A DNA stretch of 64,000 nucleotides from Bin55 sp964511425 (GTDB taxonomy: Bacteria; Pseudomonadota; Gammaproteobacteria; Pseudomonadales; Azotimanducaceae), in assembly GCA_964511425.1 (NCBI GenBank), contig CAZEFI010000001.1, positions 186,001-250,000 of the forward strand, read 5' to 3'. This document shows positions 1 to 9,353 of the stretch, piece after piece; position 1 is the first letter of the stretch; the number at the start of each line of letters is the position of its first letter. The translations under genes and the position numbers were made by a program. The notes under the pieces were generated by a model. That model ran no database searches, was not told the origin of the DNA, and worked only from the letters and a program-made list of their open reading frames with translations.

Positions 1-1563
1 GTCATCAATGATGCAGTTTGCGAAGGCTGTGGAGATTGCACCCGTGCTTCGATGTGCAGTGCAATTGAACCGGTCGTGACTGACTTCGGTGTGAAACGCA
101 AAATTAATCAAACAGCATGTAATCAGGATCTGAGCTGCATGCAAGGTTATTGCCCAGCAATGATCGAAATTGAAGCCGATCTCGTCGAACCAGAAATCGT
201 GCAAATTGACTTGAGCGCACTGCCAGATCCATCGGAACCACGTCCAACAAGTGCTAATATACTTGTAGCGGGCGTTGGAGGTACCGGCGTTGTCACGCTG
301 AGCCAAGTACTAGGTATGGCAGCAACCATCGAAGGTAAGCATGCGTCAAATCTCGATATGACTGGACTCGCGCAAAAAGGTGGTGCTGTCTTTGCCAATG
401 TGCGGATAAGTGACAATGAGGTTCTCCGTACCCAAATTTCCGATAAGGAAACCGATGTGCTATTAGCTGCGGATCTCGTGACCTCTTTGTCTCGAGAGGC
501 AGTTACCACACTCGACAACTCTCGCACGAACATCGTCGTGAATACCCATCTTGTTCCGACTTCAAAGTTTGTCCTCCAGCGGCAAGCAGATGTTCAGAAC
601 ACAGAATTAGTTGGACAGCTGGCTTCCTTCGGACGAAACCTAAAAACCATAGATGCCGACAGATTTTCAGTACGCGTGAGTGGATCGAGTACTACGGCAA
701 ACATGACGTTGCTTGGGTATGCGTGGCAATTAGGTTTAATCCCCTTAAAAGCCGCCAGCATCGAAAAAGCTCTGAATATCAATGCTACTCTGGTTGAGAA
801 AAACATTAGAGCGTTTCGAGCCGGTCGAAAGTACGCACTGGATTCCAACTTCCTGGACATTGTGGATGCTCCGGAAGAAGCAATGTTTCCGAAGAAACAA
901 CGAACTTTACCACAACTCATTGATGACCGGCTAGCGTTCTTGACAGAGTACCAAAACGAAAAGTATGCCGCGCGCTTAGATGTCTTTGCCGAAAAAATCC
1001 AGACTGCAGAACGACAAGTCACTGGCAACACTGATGTACTCTCTCAACTGGGTATTGAGACCTATTTCAAACTACTGGCTTGCAAAGATGAGTATGAAGT
1101 TGCGCGCTTGCTTTCGCACCCAAATTTTCAACGTTTTGTGGACGATCAATTTACGAATGTTCAGAGTTTCCAATTTGCATTTGCACCAACGTGGCTGCCG
1201 CAGGCACAAAAGTCCAAAGTCCGCGTCAATTCTTGGGTTCGGATTGTCTTGAAGTTGCTAGCGAAACTGAAGGGGTTGAGAGGAACTATATTGGATCCGT
1301 TCAAACACATCGAAGAGCGAAAGTTCGAACGAAAACTCTTAGTGGACTTTGAAGCACGGATGGACGATTTAATTGGGAATTTGAACGAAGACAATATCTC
1401 AAAAGCGGTCGAACTTCTGCGTTGTTATAGTGAAGTGCGCGGTTACGGCCACGTCAAGCAAGCATCGTGGGATCGAGTCGCCGAACGAGTGCAAGAACTA
1501 GGACAATTGATCACCGCGACGGCTACCGCTAAGACCACAGAAACTGATTCGATTGCAACATAG
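1..1563 (+). CDS. Indolepyruvate:ferredoxin oxidoreductase, C-terminal part (5' end outside window)
   Basis: The reading frame is open from base 1, so the gene begins before the window; 520 residues are visible. In the fused bacterial enzymes of this family, arylpyruvates are oxidatively decarboxylated to aryl-CoA with ferredoxin-type electron transfer in the cytoplasm. Visible residues 7-19 carry Cys7, Cys10, Cys13 and Cys19 of the ferredoxin-like insert, and Cys40, Cys46 and Cys51 follow as in the family. A gamma-subunit domain begins near residue 86 with a glycine-rich GVGGTGVVTL stretch. The C-terminal ~250 residues match the helical extension typical of the proteobacterial fusion. The stop is TAG at 1561-1563, just ahead of a cytochrome c gene. 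Confidence 0.9.
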   Translation, partial: VINDAVCEGCGDCTRASMCSAIEPVVTDFGVKRKINQTACNQDLSCMQGYCPAMIEIEADLVEPEIVQIDLSALPDPSEPRPTSANILVAGVGGTGVVTLSQVLGMAATIEGKHASNLDMTGLAQKGGAVFANVRISDNEVLRTQISDKETDVLLAADLVTSLSREAVTTLDNSRTNIVVNTHLVPTSKFVLQRQADVQNTELVGQLASFGRNLKTIDADRFSVRVSGSSTTANMTLLGYAWQLGLIPLKAASIEKALNINATLVEKNIRAFRAGRKYALDSNFLDIVDAPEEAMFPKKQRTLPQLIDDRLAFLTEYQNEKYAARLDVFAEKIQTAERQVTGNTDVLSQLGIETYFKLLACKDEYEVARLLSHPNFQRFVDDQFTNVQSFQFAFAPTWLPQAQKSKVRVNSWVRIVLKLLAKLKGLRGTILDPFKHIEERKFERKLLVDFEARMDDLIGNLNEDNISKAVELLRCYSEVRGYGHVKQASWDRVAERVQELGQLITATATAKTTETDSIAT

Positions 1564-1588
1564 ACTGTTTATAATTTTGGGCAATATT

Positions 1589-2101
1589 ATGGACTCTCTG
1601 AAGACTTCACCATTGTTTCGAAGTTGCGTCGCGTGCGTGTGTTGCGCGTTGTTAGGCTTGTTAGTACTCGCAGCTTCTGACGAAGAGGAAGAGAAACAAA
1701 GACGCGATGCCATAGCTGCTAATCTCAATCCATTTGGCAATCTCTGTCTCGTCGGTGAAGACTGCGGTTCAGTTGGACCGGCCTTCGATTGGGAATCTGC
1801 ACGTCGTGGTACGGGATTGTCTGGTAAGGGCGTGTACGATAGGTACTGTTCTGAGTGTCACGCGGAAGGTCTACTAGACGCTCCACTTGTCGGTTCCGAT
1901 GCTTGGGAACCTCGTGTTGCTCAGGGTTACGATGTTCTCCTACAACACACAAAAGAAGGCTTCAATCAATTGCCTGCGATGGGCAACTGCAATGACTGCA
2001 CTGACGAAGAACTTGAAGCCGCCATCTTGTACTTAATAACAGGCGAAGAGGAAGCCGAAACAGAGGATTCTGAGGAGTCTGTAGAGTCCGAAGGCGAGTA
2101 A
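1589..2101 (+). CDS. c-type cytochrome, cytochrome c5-like, with acidic ends
   Basis: 170 residues from the ATG at 1589. An in-frame ATG at 1553 overlaps the preceding gene and would add 12 residues before the signal sequence, so the later start is preferred. A hydrophobic export segment spans residues 12-30. Heme attachment is CSECH at 87-91 and the likely axial Met is Met131. A Cys134-x-x-Cys137 pair lies beside the Met, the disulfide arrangement known in cytochrome c5. The mature ends are strongly acidic (DEEEE near 31-35 and a Glu/Ser-rich tail after 152). It is a periplasmic electron carrier; the partner is unknown. It sits 25 nt after the indolepyruvate oxidoreductase gene and could share its transcript. 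Confidence 0.85.
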   Translation: MDSLKTSPLFRSCVACVCCALLGLLVLAASDEEEEKQRRDAIAANLNPFGNLCLVGEDCGSVGPAFDWESARRGTGLSGKGVYDRYCSECHAEGLLDAPLVGSDAWEPRVAQGYDVLLQHTKEGFNQLPAMGNCNDCTDEELEAAILYLITGEEEAETEDSEESVESEGE

Positions 2102-2117
2102 TAGACCTCGTGTGAGT

Positions 2118-2155
2118 CGGGAGAATCTGAGAGTAGGTTCGCCTACTGTCTCCCG
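2118..2155 (+). other. Two-tier hairpin with TTCG loop between cytochrome c and porin genes
   Basis: Outer arms CGGGAGA (2118-2124) and TCTCCCG (2149-2155) enclose an inner perfect stem AGTAGG/CCTACT closed by a TTCG tetraloop (2132-2147). There is no T-run afterwards, so it is not a standard intrinsic terminator. It could protect the upstream mRNA 3' end or partially terminate. Confidence 0.5.
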
Positions 2156-2201
2156 AAAGAGTTAAAGAACTTTAGTTCACCTGATTCGAAGGAGGATCCT
2201 G

Positions 2202-2897
2202 ATGAACATCTTAACGAAATCATTTCAACTAATCTTAGGGACACTCTTAGTGCTTTGCGCGATGATTCAGAGTGCCTTTGGTGTCGAAGCTTCCGCTAAT
2301 GTGACATTGAGCTCGGACTATTCATTCCGCGGCGTTTCACAAACAGGTCTCGATCCCGCGATCCAAGGAGGCTTTGACATTGCTCTAGACAATGGATTTT
2401 CCATCGGAACATGGGCTTCTAACGTGAACTTTAACTCCGCTACATCAATGGAGTTAGATCTATACGCGTCATGGGAATCGGATACCATTGCAGACTTGTT
2501 TACGCTGAGTGCTAGCATTATTCGGTTTGAATACCCGTCCGAAGGAGATGTGTTAGACTACATGGAATATTCAATCAGTGCGAATATTTGGAATGCTTCG
2601 ATAGGATTTAATTTTTCCAACGAATATTTTGGAGCTGGTGGTCCATCTTTCTTCTATCCGTTCATCGGCGTTGGCTGGACGATAGAGGATCAATTTTCGA
2701 TTGACGCACAAGTTGGATGGAGTATTGCTGATTCTGATGACTTTTTCGCTCCAGGTGAAGACAGTTACATGGATGCTAGCCTGAGTATCACGGTTCCTAT
2801 TGCCGATTTAGACGTTAGTGGCTCATTGGTTGGGTCAACTTTAGATGATCCTAATGCCGAATTTCGATTTGTACTTTCAATTGGGAAGAGCTTTTAA
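2202..2897 (+). CDS. TorF-family putative porin
   Basis: 231 residues. The start is fixed by an AAGGAGG ribosome-binding site at 2189-2195, 6 nt before the ATG. A signal peptide occupies about residues 1-27. The mature protein opens with ASANVTLSSDYSFRGVSQT, the conserved opening of the TorF/CHP02001 outer-membrane family, and continues with alternating short beta-strands rich in aromatic residues, ending in Phe (SIGKSF) as outer-membrane barrels do. Family members are predicted small outer-membrane channels of unknown substrate. It lies alone between hairpins at 2118-2155 and 2919-2935, so it is probably its own transcription unit. Confidence 0.85.
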   Translation: MNILTKSFQLILGTLLVLCAMIQSAFGVEASANVTLSSDYSFRGVSQTGLDPAIQGGFDIALDNGFSIGTWASNVNFNSATSMELDLYASWESDTIADLFTLSASIIRFEYPSEGDVLDYMEYSISANIWNASIGFNFSNEYFGAGGPSFFYPFIGVGWTIEDQFSIDAQVGWSIADSDDFFAPGEDSYMDASLSITVPIADLDVSGSLVGSTLDDPNAEFRFVLSIGKSF

Positions 2898-2918
2898 GAC
2901 TCTCCTTTTCACGTAGGG

Positions 2919-2935
2919 GCACTGTCCGACAGTGC
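2919..2935 (+). other. 7-bp hairpin after the porin gene
   Basis: Perfect inverted repeat GCACTGT (2919-2925) and ACAGTGC (2929-2935) with a 3-nt CCG loop, 21 nt after the porin stop. No T-run follows. It is a candidate 3'-end structure for the porin mRNA. Confidence 0.45.
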
Positions 2936-3005
2936 GTTGCTCGTAGTCTGACCTGCGGTACCCGCACTCAATTTACTAAGTCCAAAGTCTTTGTCAACTA
3001 GAACT

Positions 3006-3641
3006 ATGTCGATGAACACTGATGAACTTGTCTTAACTACGATGACCGATACTGAGTGGAAGGCGATATCGGAACTCATGGTTGAACTCAGTAAGACGCA
3101 ACGTGGTGACCTCTTCGTACCAGTCGCACGTCTGCAATTGCACTATGCACTGCACCGTATAGCACAGACTGAAGACGAAAATGAAGACGAGTTGCATAAG
3201 CTCCGAAAATTTGCGCGCGGTTGCGCGTACAACATCGCAGCCTTCACTTGGCCAGGCTGGGACGATAGTGGACCGATTTCACAAGAAAGTCAGGAATTAG
3301 GACAGTCGGCGGCGCGTGTCACGCTTGATCTAGCCTCACAAACAGATGATGTCACTTTCAATGCTCTTTGGATCAATGGTGCGCATGAGCTAAATGCAAG
3401 AAACTTCGACGCGGCTATCAAATACTTTGAAAGCACAAGAGATAGAGCGGACGAAGAAGATGGTCGATGTATGGCGATGGGATGGATTGAGCTGTCCAAA
3501 TATTTAAATGAACCTAGTACAGAAAAGTTAACGAATCTCGAAACAGCGATTAAGGTACTAAGAGAGACGGGTCAGGAAAACGGAGAATTTTTCGCAAAAC
3601 AGATTGAAACCGCACTAGACGTTTATACTCGAGAAGAATAA
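3006..3641 (+). CDS. Unknown helical protein, TPR-like C-terminal half
   Basis: About 211 residues. The start is uncertain: TTG at 2991, ATG at 3006 and ATG at 3012 are all in frame and none has a clear ribosome-binding site. There is no signal peptide or membrane segment, so it is likely cytoplasmic. The sequence is almost entirely helical; residues from about 115 to the end (ALWINGAHELNARNFDAAIK and what follows) have the spacing of tetratricopeptide-like helix pairs. No family is recognised. The neighbours (porin upstream, convergent DUF4199 protein downstream) say little about its role. Confidence 0.6.
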   Translation: MSMNTDELVLTTMTDTEWKAISELMVELSKTQRGDLFVPVARLQLHYALHRIAQTEDENEDELHKLRKFARGCAYNIAAFTWPGWDDSGPISQESQELGQSAARVTLDLASQTDDVTFNALWINGAHELNARNFDAAIKYFESTRDRADEEDGRCMAMGWIELSKYLNEPSTEKLTNLETAIKVLRETGQENGEFFAKQIETALDVYTREE

Positions 3642-3795
3642 CCGTCGACTCAAAACTGCCTCACTCGGTTTAAGTAGAGTTAATGAGTGGCTAGTACCAT
3701 TAAACGTGAGTGTTATAAACGCTCTGAACAATGCGCGACTTATGGGGTTCCAAAGTCTGGATTGTTGTCAGTACATTCGCCTTGCCATATCTAGG

Positions 3796-4338
3796 TTAAC
3801 TGCCTTCGCTTTGCACCGCCCAAAAGTTGGATTTGCGAATAAGCACCGCTCCAACGAGGCTCACAACGGCACCAACGACAAACATCTGCATAAATCCCAA
3901 TGTAATGCGGTGAAGAGGATTGGTAAACGCTTCAACGATTCTTCCATTCTTCTCCATCATTTCTGCTATTTCGATCGCACTTGCGCCGCTAAGTTGTGCT
4001 TTTTGGATCAGATTTTGAGATACATCACGAGCAAATTGGTAATCGTTCGAAAAGTAATACGCCTCCCAAGCACCGCAGTGAATCAAACTGGCTAGCGCAG
4101 TTATCCCAAAACCAACCACAATGCCTTGTGGTAGCGAAATTGAACCATCTGGCATTCGATTACGCACCTTTTTTATTCCATATAAACTGGTACACAATAC
4201 CACTCCCATGGTAAGCAATCTTGTAAGTTGAAAGAAAACTGTGGATTGTGTCGGATCCGCGACGATGGTTACCAATAGCGTCAATGCTGCGACGATGACT
4301 CCAGCCATCAGACCGAATAATAGAATTGTTCGGAACAT
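3796..4338 (-). CDS. DUF4199-type four-span membrane protein
   Basis: 180 residues from the ATG at 4338. An upstream in-frame start at 4383 would add a polar 15-residue leader and is less likely. Four hydrophobic segments are visible: about residues 4-25, 38-55, 72-90 and 145-167. The layout, with a cytoplasmic-looking amphipathic stretch between spans 3 and 4 (NDYQFARDVSQNL onward), is that of DUF4199 proteins, whose function is not known. It is convergent with the gene ending at 3641 and divergent from the small membrane protein at 4510. Confidence 0.65.
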   Translation of the reverse strand: MFRTILLFGLMAGVIVAALTLLVTIVADPTQSTVFFQLTRLLTMGVVLCTSLYGIKKVRNRMPDGSISLPQGIVVGFGITALASLIHCGAWEAYYFSNDYQFARDVSQNLIQKAQLSGASAIEIAEMMEKNGRIVEAFTNPLHRITLGFMQMFVVGAVVSLVGAVLIRKSNFWAVQSEGS

Positions 4339-4509
4339 GCGTAAGATTGTAGTGGAATGAGATGTGTATAGAATGCTTAACACGGTAGGATGTTGTGTTG
4401 AAAATCATCCAACTGGATGACAATTGATTGCAACCGAAATTAGTGTGTTCTTAATCCGCGGAATTCATTAAACTTTTTGTTGTTCCGCGATAGTGAGGTA
4501 ATAATTTTC

Positions 4510-4896
4510 TTGCGATATCGCAACCTCAAGTCGGTATTTGTGGCATTTGTGCTGGTCTTAGTATTTGGACCGCTTGGTCTGTTCTACGCTGGTGTGGGTT
4601 GGGGACTCCTTGCGCTACTGTTCTCTTTTATCTTTATGGTCATCGGTTGTGCCGTAGGTTTACTTTTCGGTGGTCCCGGTGGATGGATCAATTTGGATAC
4701 GATAGATATACCAGTTCTCGCTTTTGGAATCTTCTTTGGCTGGGGGATGATGTACCTCATCTCGCTTGTCGTCGGTCCTGTCGCAGTACACTACAAACGT
4801 CAATATCAACTTGACGAAATCGAAGAACTAGAAGCCTACGAGAACAAAGCAGCAAATCGATACCGCCCAAAACGAAGGCAATACTCGTATACCTGA
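4510..4896 (+). CDS. Small membrane protein, unknown
   Basis: About 128 residues from a TTG at 4510, chosen because GAGGT at 4495-4499 lies 10 nt upstream; an in-frame TTG at 4477 has no such site. Three hydrophobic segments cover roughly residues 7-28, 32-52 and 68-90, with a Gly-rich turn (FGGPGGW) between spans 2 and 3. A charged tail follows (EIEELEAYENKAANR). I do not recognise a family. It stands alone between a divergent DUF4199 gene and a LarA-family gene. Confidence 0.55.
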   Translation: MRYRNLKSVFVAFVLVLVFGPLGLFYAGVGWGLLALLFSFIFMVIGCAVGLLFGGPGGWINLDTIDIPVLAFGIFFGWGMMYLISLVVGPVAVHYKRQYQLDEIEELEAYENKAANRYRPKRRQYSYT

Positions 4897-5009
4897 CATC
4901 GAACTCTCGCAACATGCATACGTTCTTGAGCGTAGAGAGTAATCTGGCCTATGCGTCGCAGGTCAAATAATCTCCACACGAAGCAGCATTTCCCAGAGAT
5001 TTTTTTAGC

Positions 5010-6308
5010 TTGGTAATTCCTTTACGGTACGGCAAAGGTGGCCTGAACATCTCCGTCCCGAATGGTTGTCAGGTAACGTTGGTCGAGAAACCGACAATGC
5101 CCGTAGTCCAGAATCCTGAGCGCAAAATTCAGTCTGCGTTGAATGCGAGATCAAGCTCCCCAACTCTCCGGGAACTAGCCCAACAGAGCACAACAGCCTG
5201 TGTTTTGGTATGCGATATCACGCGCCCAGTGCCAAATCACGTGTTAGTCCCCCCAATACTGAAGACGCTGCTCGAAGTAGGCATCAAACCTGCAGATATT
5301 TTGTTGTTGATCGCGACTGGTCTACACCGTCCCAACGTTGGAGAAGAGCTGCGTACCTTACTCGGAGAACACACTCTTTGGGAAACCGTTCGGGTCGAAA
5401 ATCATAACGCGCGAGACGATGAGATGCACACCGATCTTGGGCGAACCACAAATGGTACCCATGTTAAACTGGATCGAAGATTCGTGGAAGCTGATTTAAA
5501 GCTCGTTACGGGTCTGGTTGAACCACACTTTATGGCAGGATTTTCCGGTGGTCGAAAAGTGGTAGTACCCGGTGTCGCCCATGAAAGCACTATTCGCACG
5601 TTACACAATTCGAAATTTCTTAGCCACCACGGTTGTAAAGTATGTGAGCTTAAAAATAATCCATTACATGCTGAATTATTAGCCATCATTGAACAACTTC
5701 GACAACATTGCGGTACCCCAATTTATGGAGTGAATGTTGTGATTGACACAGATCGGCAGCTTAGCTTTGTGAACTTTGGTGAATTAGAGGTAAGTCATGA
5801 TGAAGCGATGGTCTACTCTAGCAAATATTCAGTTGTTAGGACAGATCGTCAATATCCAATAGTTGTATCCACCGGTGCGGGCTACCCGCTTGATCTTACC
5901 TACTATCAAGCGATCAAAGGACTGGTTACTCCTCTTGACATCATCAAACCTAACGGGACTCTAATTTTGGCAGCAGAATGCTCGGAAGGTGTAGGGTCGG
6001 TGTCATTCCAGCGGGCGCAGTTGAAATTGTGTCAAGAAGGAACGGAGTCTTTCTTGCAATCGATCGCACACAAACCTCAAGCAGATATCGATGAATGGAG
6101 CACACAATTGCTAGCCCATGTCAAGCAACGCGCCGAAATCATGCTTTACAGCGCGGGGTTAACATCTGCTCAATTTGAACTTACCGGCGCACATCAGATA
6201 TCATCGATTGAGCAAGCCTTAAGCCATGCATTGGATTCTCATGATAGTCGTGATATTGCAGTTATCCCAGAAGGACCCTATGTAGTACCGAAACTCAAGC
6301 GATCATGA
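5010..6308 (+). CDS. LarA-family protein (nickel-pincer lactate racemase-like, DUF2088)
   Basis: 432 residues. The TTG start at 5010 is preferred over ATG at 5097 because the N-terminus VIPLRYGKGGL is the normal family opening. LarA enzymes racemise or epimerise 2-hydroxy acids using a covalent nickel-pincer nucleotide. Residues expected at the LarA active site are all present: Asp69 and Arg72 (DITR), His106 (GLHRP), His173, Lys183 (the cofactor-tethering Lys in SGGRK) and His199. Their spacing matches the L. plantarum enzyme almost exactly. No larB, larC or larE cofactor genes are in the window, so the cofactor must come from elsewhere. Substrate cannot be read from sequence; many LarA homologues act on other hydroxy acids. 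Confidence 0.85.
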   Translation: MVIPLRYGKGGLNISVPNGCQVTLVEKPTMPVVQNPERKIQSALNARSSSPTLRELAQQSTTACVLVCDITRPVPNHVLVPPILKTLLEVGIKPADILLLIATGLHRPNVGEELRTLLGEHTLWETVRVENHNARDDEMHTDLGRTTNGTHVKLDRRFVEADLKLVTGLVEPHFMAGFSGGRKVVVPGVAHESTIRTLHNSKFLSHHGCKVCELKNNPLHAELLAIIEQLRQHCGTPIYGVNVVIDTDRQLSFVNFGELEVSHDEAMVYSSKYSVVRTDRQYPIVVSTGAGYPLDLTYYQAIKGLVTPLDIIKPNGTLILAAECSEGVGSVSFQRAQLKLCQEGTESFLQSIAHKPQADIDEWSTQLLAHVKQRAEIMLYSAGLTSAQFELTGAHQISSIEQALSHALDSHDSRDIAVIPEGPYVVPKLKRS

Positions 6309-6318
6309 ACCTAACCTA

Positions 6319-6334
6319 CGTCACCGAAGTGACG
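6319..6334 (+). other. 6-bp hairpin after the LarA-family gene
   Basis: Perfect arms CGTCAC (6319-6324) and GTGACG (6329-6334) with a CGAA loop, 10 nt after the stop codon. No T-run. It lies between convergent genes and may serve either mRNA end. Confidence 0.35.
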
Positions 6335-6409
6335 AAGTGGCCACACTCAATACCAATTTGCACAAATTGACCAACTCCACCGTTTGGAGCCGTGCCGTTC
6401 AGACGAGCA

Positions 6410-9241
6410 CTAGATAGAGTAGTTCATGCGGAAGAAGAAGTACCTACCAGCTGTGTCAAATGTACGTACATCTGTGTTGTCATTCAATCCGTCCAACGAA
6501 AGTGGAGGATCTTCGTTCGTCAGGTTGTTGATCCCTCCAGATAGTGTCAGTTGATGCGCAGGTAGAACAAAACTTGCAAAGATGTTGTGATAAATTCGTC
6601 CCTGTACGGTTCGCTGCAACGTACTTTGTGTCAAAAAGTCCGTGAAATCTTCTTCAGCTTCACCGATAACCCGAATCTGATAATTCAGTTCGAATCTCTC
6701 GCGTGTGATCGCAATACTAGCATTACTGCGATACTTCGTAAAGTAACCGTCGAGATCATCGACAAACCTTCCAGTCAAATCGGTGGTCGTTGTGTCTGCG
6801 CGAGTAATGAGATATTCGCTCAAACGAGACGCTTCAAATCTCATAGACACATCACCTAGAAATTTTGAACTCCAATCATAACGTATTGCGATATCCCAAC
6901 CACTGGTGTCCACTTTTCCGACGTTAGTTACCGTGTTCTGCACATTTATGGGATTACCAGCGAGAGCTCCACTCTTGAATCGCTCAATAAGGTCACAAAA
7001 TTTACCTGCTGATGCACATTGGTCAAGAATGAAACCTGCGCCCAAAGTTGTTAAAGCGTCGGTGAGCGCGATATCGAAACGGTCTACGGTTATGGAGAGA
7101 TTGTCCAAAGGGCGATAAACAACACCAAATGTTTGGATATCAGCGGTTTCTGGCTGTGCTGCGGGATTTCCTCCAATAGTCGTTCGGACCTGTGTCGAGA
7201 TTGGTTGGAATCCAGAAACGGGGACACCGTCGTCAATACAAAACTGGGTAGGGTTTTGAGAACATGGATCTACCAAAGCCGGATATTCAAAACCGTTACC
7301 ACCGAAAAGATTTGATATCGATGGGGCGCGGAAAGCTTGAGAGTAAGAAGTACGAAGGGTCAAACTATCTACCGGACGATATTTCAACCCGAATTTACCG
7401 TTGGTGGTGACGCCGAAAGAATCATAATCTGAGTAGCGAACCGCGAAGTTTGCTTCCAACAAATCCACAACTTTCATTCGTGAAACCAAAGGAATGTTGA
7501 TCTCTACGTACACCTCATTAGCAGAATAGTTACCTGCCGTCGGCTTGCGAGGAAATCCTGTCGCTGCGTCGCCCAAAGTATTAACGAGTGAGTCTGGTTG
7601 GTCCGCGGCCCGCTCCTCGCGCCACTCCCACCCTGCTGCTAAACCCACAGGTCCCGACGCTCTAGTTCGCAAAGCAGAATTTACTATATTGAAACCGAAT
7701 ACTCTCTGATCTTGAAAACTGGACTGATTGTCGACAAAAGTTAAATAGTTGAGCATATCTGAAGTAACACTGTTCTCACTAAAAACGTTCAAGACGACAC
7801 AGTTTTCCGGATCGTTGGCGCACATCGGATTTCCATCTGCATTTAGCACCCAATTACCAGACTCGTCACGCAATGAAGGTCCTACCGCGTTCGCGACTTT
7901 ATGTAGGTTATAGACCTTGCCGAATCGCCCATTCGACGTAGTTTCACCAAATGCATGGTAAGCGTCCCACTGCCATTCGCCGGCCCAACCTTCGATTCCT
8001 ACGATCAATTGCTTTGTTTGAGTCAGTATGTCGTGAACTCTCGCGCCACCTTCAATCATCCTTCTACGCCAATCAGGCACGTCCCTACCGAAGGGGTTAT
8101 AGAAATTGTCCTTACTGTAAGGTGCGTCATAGGCAAAAAATGCGAGCGGCGCTAATGGTGTAGGAGCAATTTTTTGGTTGCCATCGCGGTTTAAGTAACT
8201 AGCCGAGATGAATGTACGTACCTCACGCATCCCCCAGAAATCAGCTAGGGAATGTTCTCCAAAAAACATCATACTCCACCGAGTACTCGGTTGTCGTTGG
8301 TGATTTTCAGGAGCCCAGTTATAAGTATCGCCGCCGAAGAATTTAAAAGGACGAAAATCCGCATACTCTGGCCCTCGCGTCAAGTCGATTGTTTCACCGT
8401 TTCTCGAAAATACATAGCGGCCCCAAGGAGGCGCAGTACTGCCTAAAAAAATTACTTCCCCACCGTAAGATGCCATTGGGGTGGAAGCCCACGAGCGATC
8501 ACAGGCACAAATTGCCTGTTCGTCAACATAGCCTGCAAAGAATGTGAACGCGCTATGGTCGTTTCTATCCCCGAAGGTTACATCAACTAGATTTCGTGCA
8601 CCATCTCCCTCGTGAGTACTACCGGTCTGGACGTTCAGAGTTAAACCTTGAAAGTCTCGTCTGGTAATAACGTTAACCACACCGGCAACGGCGTCTGATC
8701 CATAAATTGCTGAAGCTCCGTCTTTAATTACTTCAATTCGCTCGACTAGCGAAATCGGAATGGTGTTTAGGTCCACGGCACTACTAATACTAGTCGCGGA
8801 GAGACCTGTGGTACTGGGCGGTAATCTCCGACCATTCATCAGAACCAAAGTTCGCGTTGACCCCAGTCCGCGCAATGAAATCTGGTTCGTCCCGTCACCG
8901 CCGTAATTGACCTGAGTAGTCTGAGCTCCTCCGGCTACCGACGGTATTTCGCGTAGTAACTGTCCTACCGACGTTTGACCAGATCGTGTAATGTATGAAA
9001 GATCGAGAACCTGAACTGGGCTCGAACCCTCTAACTCAGGCTTCCCGATACGAGATCCCGTTACAACTAACTCTTCAAGTTCCTGTTGAGCTGTATCTGC
9101 ATCATCTTCAACTTGCGCGTGACCTACAAATGTGACAAATACGATGCAGAGCAAAGAAATATACCGAGACTTATTTGCCCAGTTCACTCGATTCCGCCTG
9201 GTACGAAGGGTAATTGTTGAAGTCCGCAAGTTTTCTTTCAT
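6410..9241 (-). CDS. TonB-dependent outer-membrane receptor, copy 1
   Basis: 943 residues from the ATG at 9241; a TTG at 9265 is also in frame. A long charged n-region precedes a signal peptide ending near VGHAQ. The mature protein has a TonB-box-like EELVVTGSRI, a plug domain (QTSVGQLLREIPSVAGG, then RGLGSTRTLVLMNGRRLPP and IKDGASAIYGSDAVAGVVNV) and a 22-strand-type barrel ending in a short aromatic strand. Such receptors import siderophores, vitamins, peptides or glycans across the outer membrane using TonB energy; the substrate here is not evident. The protein is colinear with the receptor at 9543-12329 along its whole length, including a CACDR motif and a Cys-bounded loop. It appears to have its own promoter after the terminator at 9484-9516. 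Confidence 0.9.
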   Translation of the reverse strand: MKENLRTSTITLRTRRNRVNWANKSRYISLLCIVFVTFVGHAQVEDDADTAQQELEELVVTGSRIGKPELEGSSPVQVLDLSYITRSGQTSVGQLLREIPSVAGGAQTTQVNYGGDGTNQISLRGLGSTRTLVLMNGRRLPPSTTGLSATSISSAVDLNTIPISLVERIEVIKDGASAIYGSDAVAGVVNVITRRDFQGLTLNVQTGSTHEGDGARNLVDVTFGDRNDHSAFTFFAGYVDEQAICACDRSWASTPMASYGGEVIFLGSTAPPWGRYVFSRNGETIDLTRGPEYADFRPFKFFGGDTYNWAPENHQRQPSTRWSMMFFGEHSLADFWGMREVRTFISASYLNRDGNQKIAPTPLAPLAFFAYDAPYSKDNFYNPFGRDVPDWRRRMIEGGARVHDILTQTKQLIVGIEGWAGEWQWDAYHAFGETTSNGRFGKVYNLHKVANAVGPSLRDESGNWVLNADGNPMCANDPENCVVLNVFSENSVTSDMLNYLTFVDNQSSFQDQRVFGFNIVNSALRTRASGPVGLAAGWEWREERAADQPDSLVNTLGDAATGFPRKPTAGNYSANEVYVEINIPLVSRMKVVDLLEANFAVRYSDYDSFGVTTNGKFGLKYRPVDSLTLRTSYSQAFRAPSISNLFGGNGFEYPALVDPCSQNPTQFCIDDGVPVSGFQPISTQVRTTIGGNPAAQPETADIQTFGVVYRPLDNLSITVDRFDIALTDALTTLGAGFILDQCASAGKFCDLIERFKSGALAGNPINVQNTVTNVGKVDTSGWDIAIRYDWSSKFLGDVSMRFEASRLSEYLITRADTTTTDLTGRFVDDLDGYFTKYRSNASIAITRERFELNYQIRVIGEAEEDFTDFLTQSTLQRTVQGRIYHNIFASFVLPAHQLTLSGGINNLTNEDPPLSLDGLNDNTDVRTFDTAGRYFFFRMNYSI

Positions 9242-9325
9242 AACGGTACAAAGTGTAGGATTCAAAGTTGTTTTTTCTTCCTCTGTTCGAGTGCTCGGTG
9301 TTAGTTCTCAAGGAATTTGCAAGTT

Positions 9326-9353
9326 ATTCTATATTTCAAGACAGTTGCTACAA
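9326..9353 (-). promoter_or_regulatory. Candidate sigma-70 promoter for TonB receptor copy 1
   Basis: On the minus strand TTGTAG (9353-9348) is separated by 16 nt from TAGAAT (9331-9326). That leaves a leader of about 75-80 nt before the ATG at 9241. The match is moderate (4/6 and 5/6). Confidence 0.3.

Noticed and set aside
3706..4095. Plus-strand frame opposite the DUF4199 gene
   Set aside because: The minus strand gives a coherent four-span membrane protein; the plus-strand product is a His/Cys/Arg-rich mix typical of a shadow frame.
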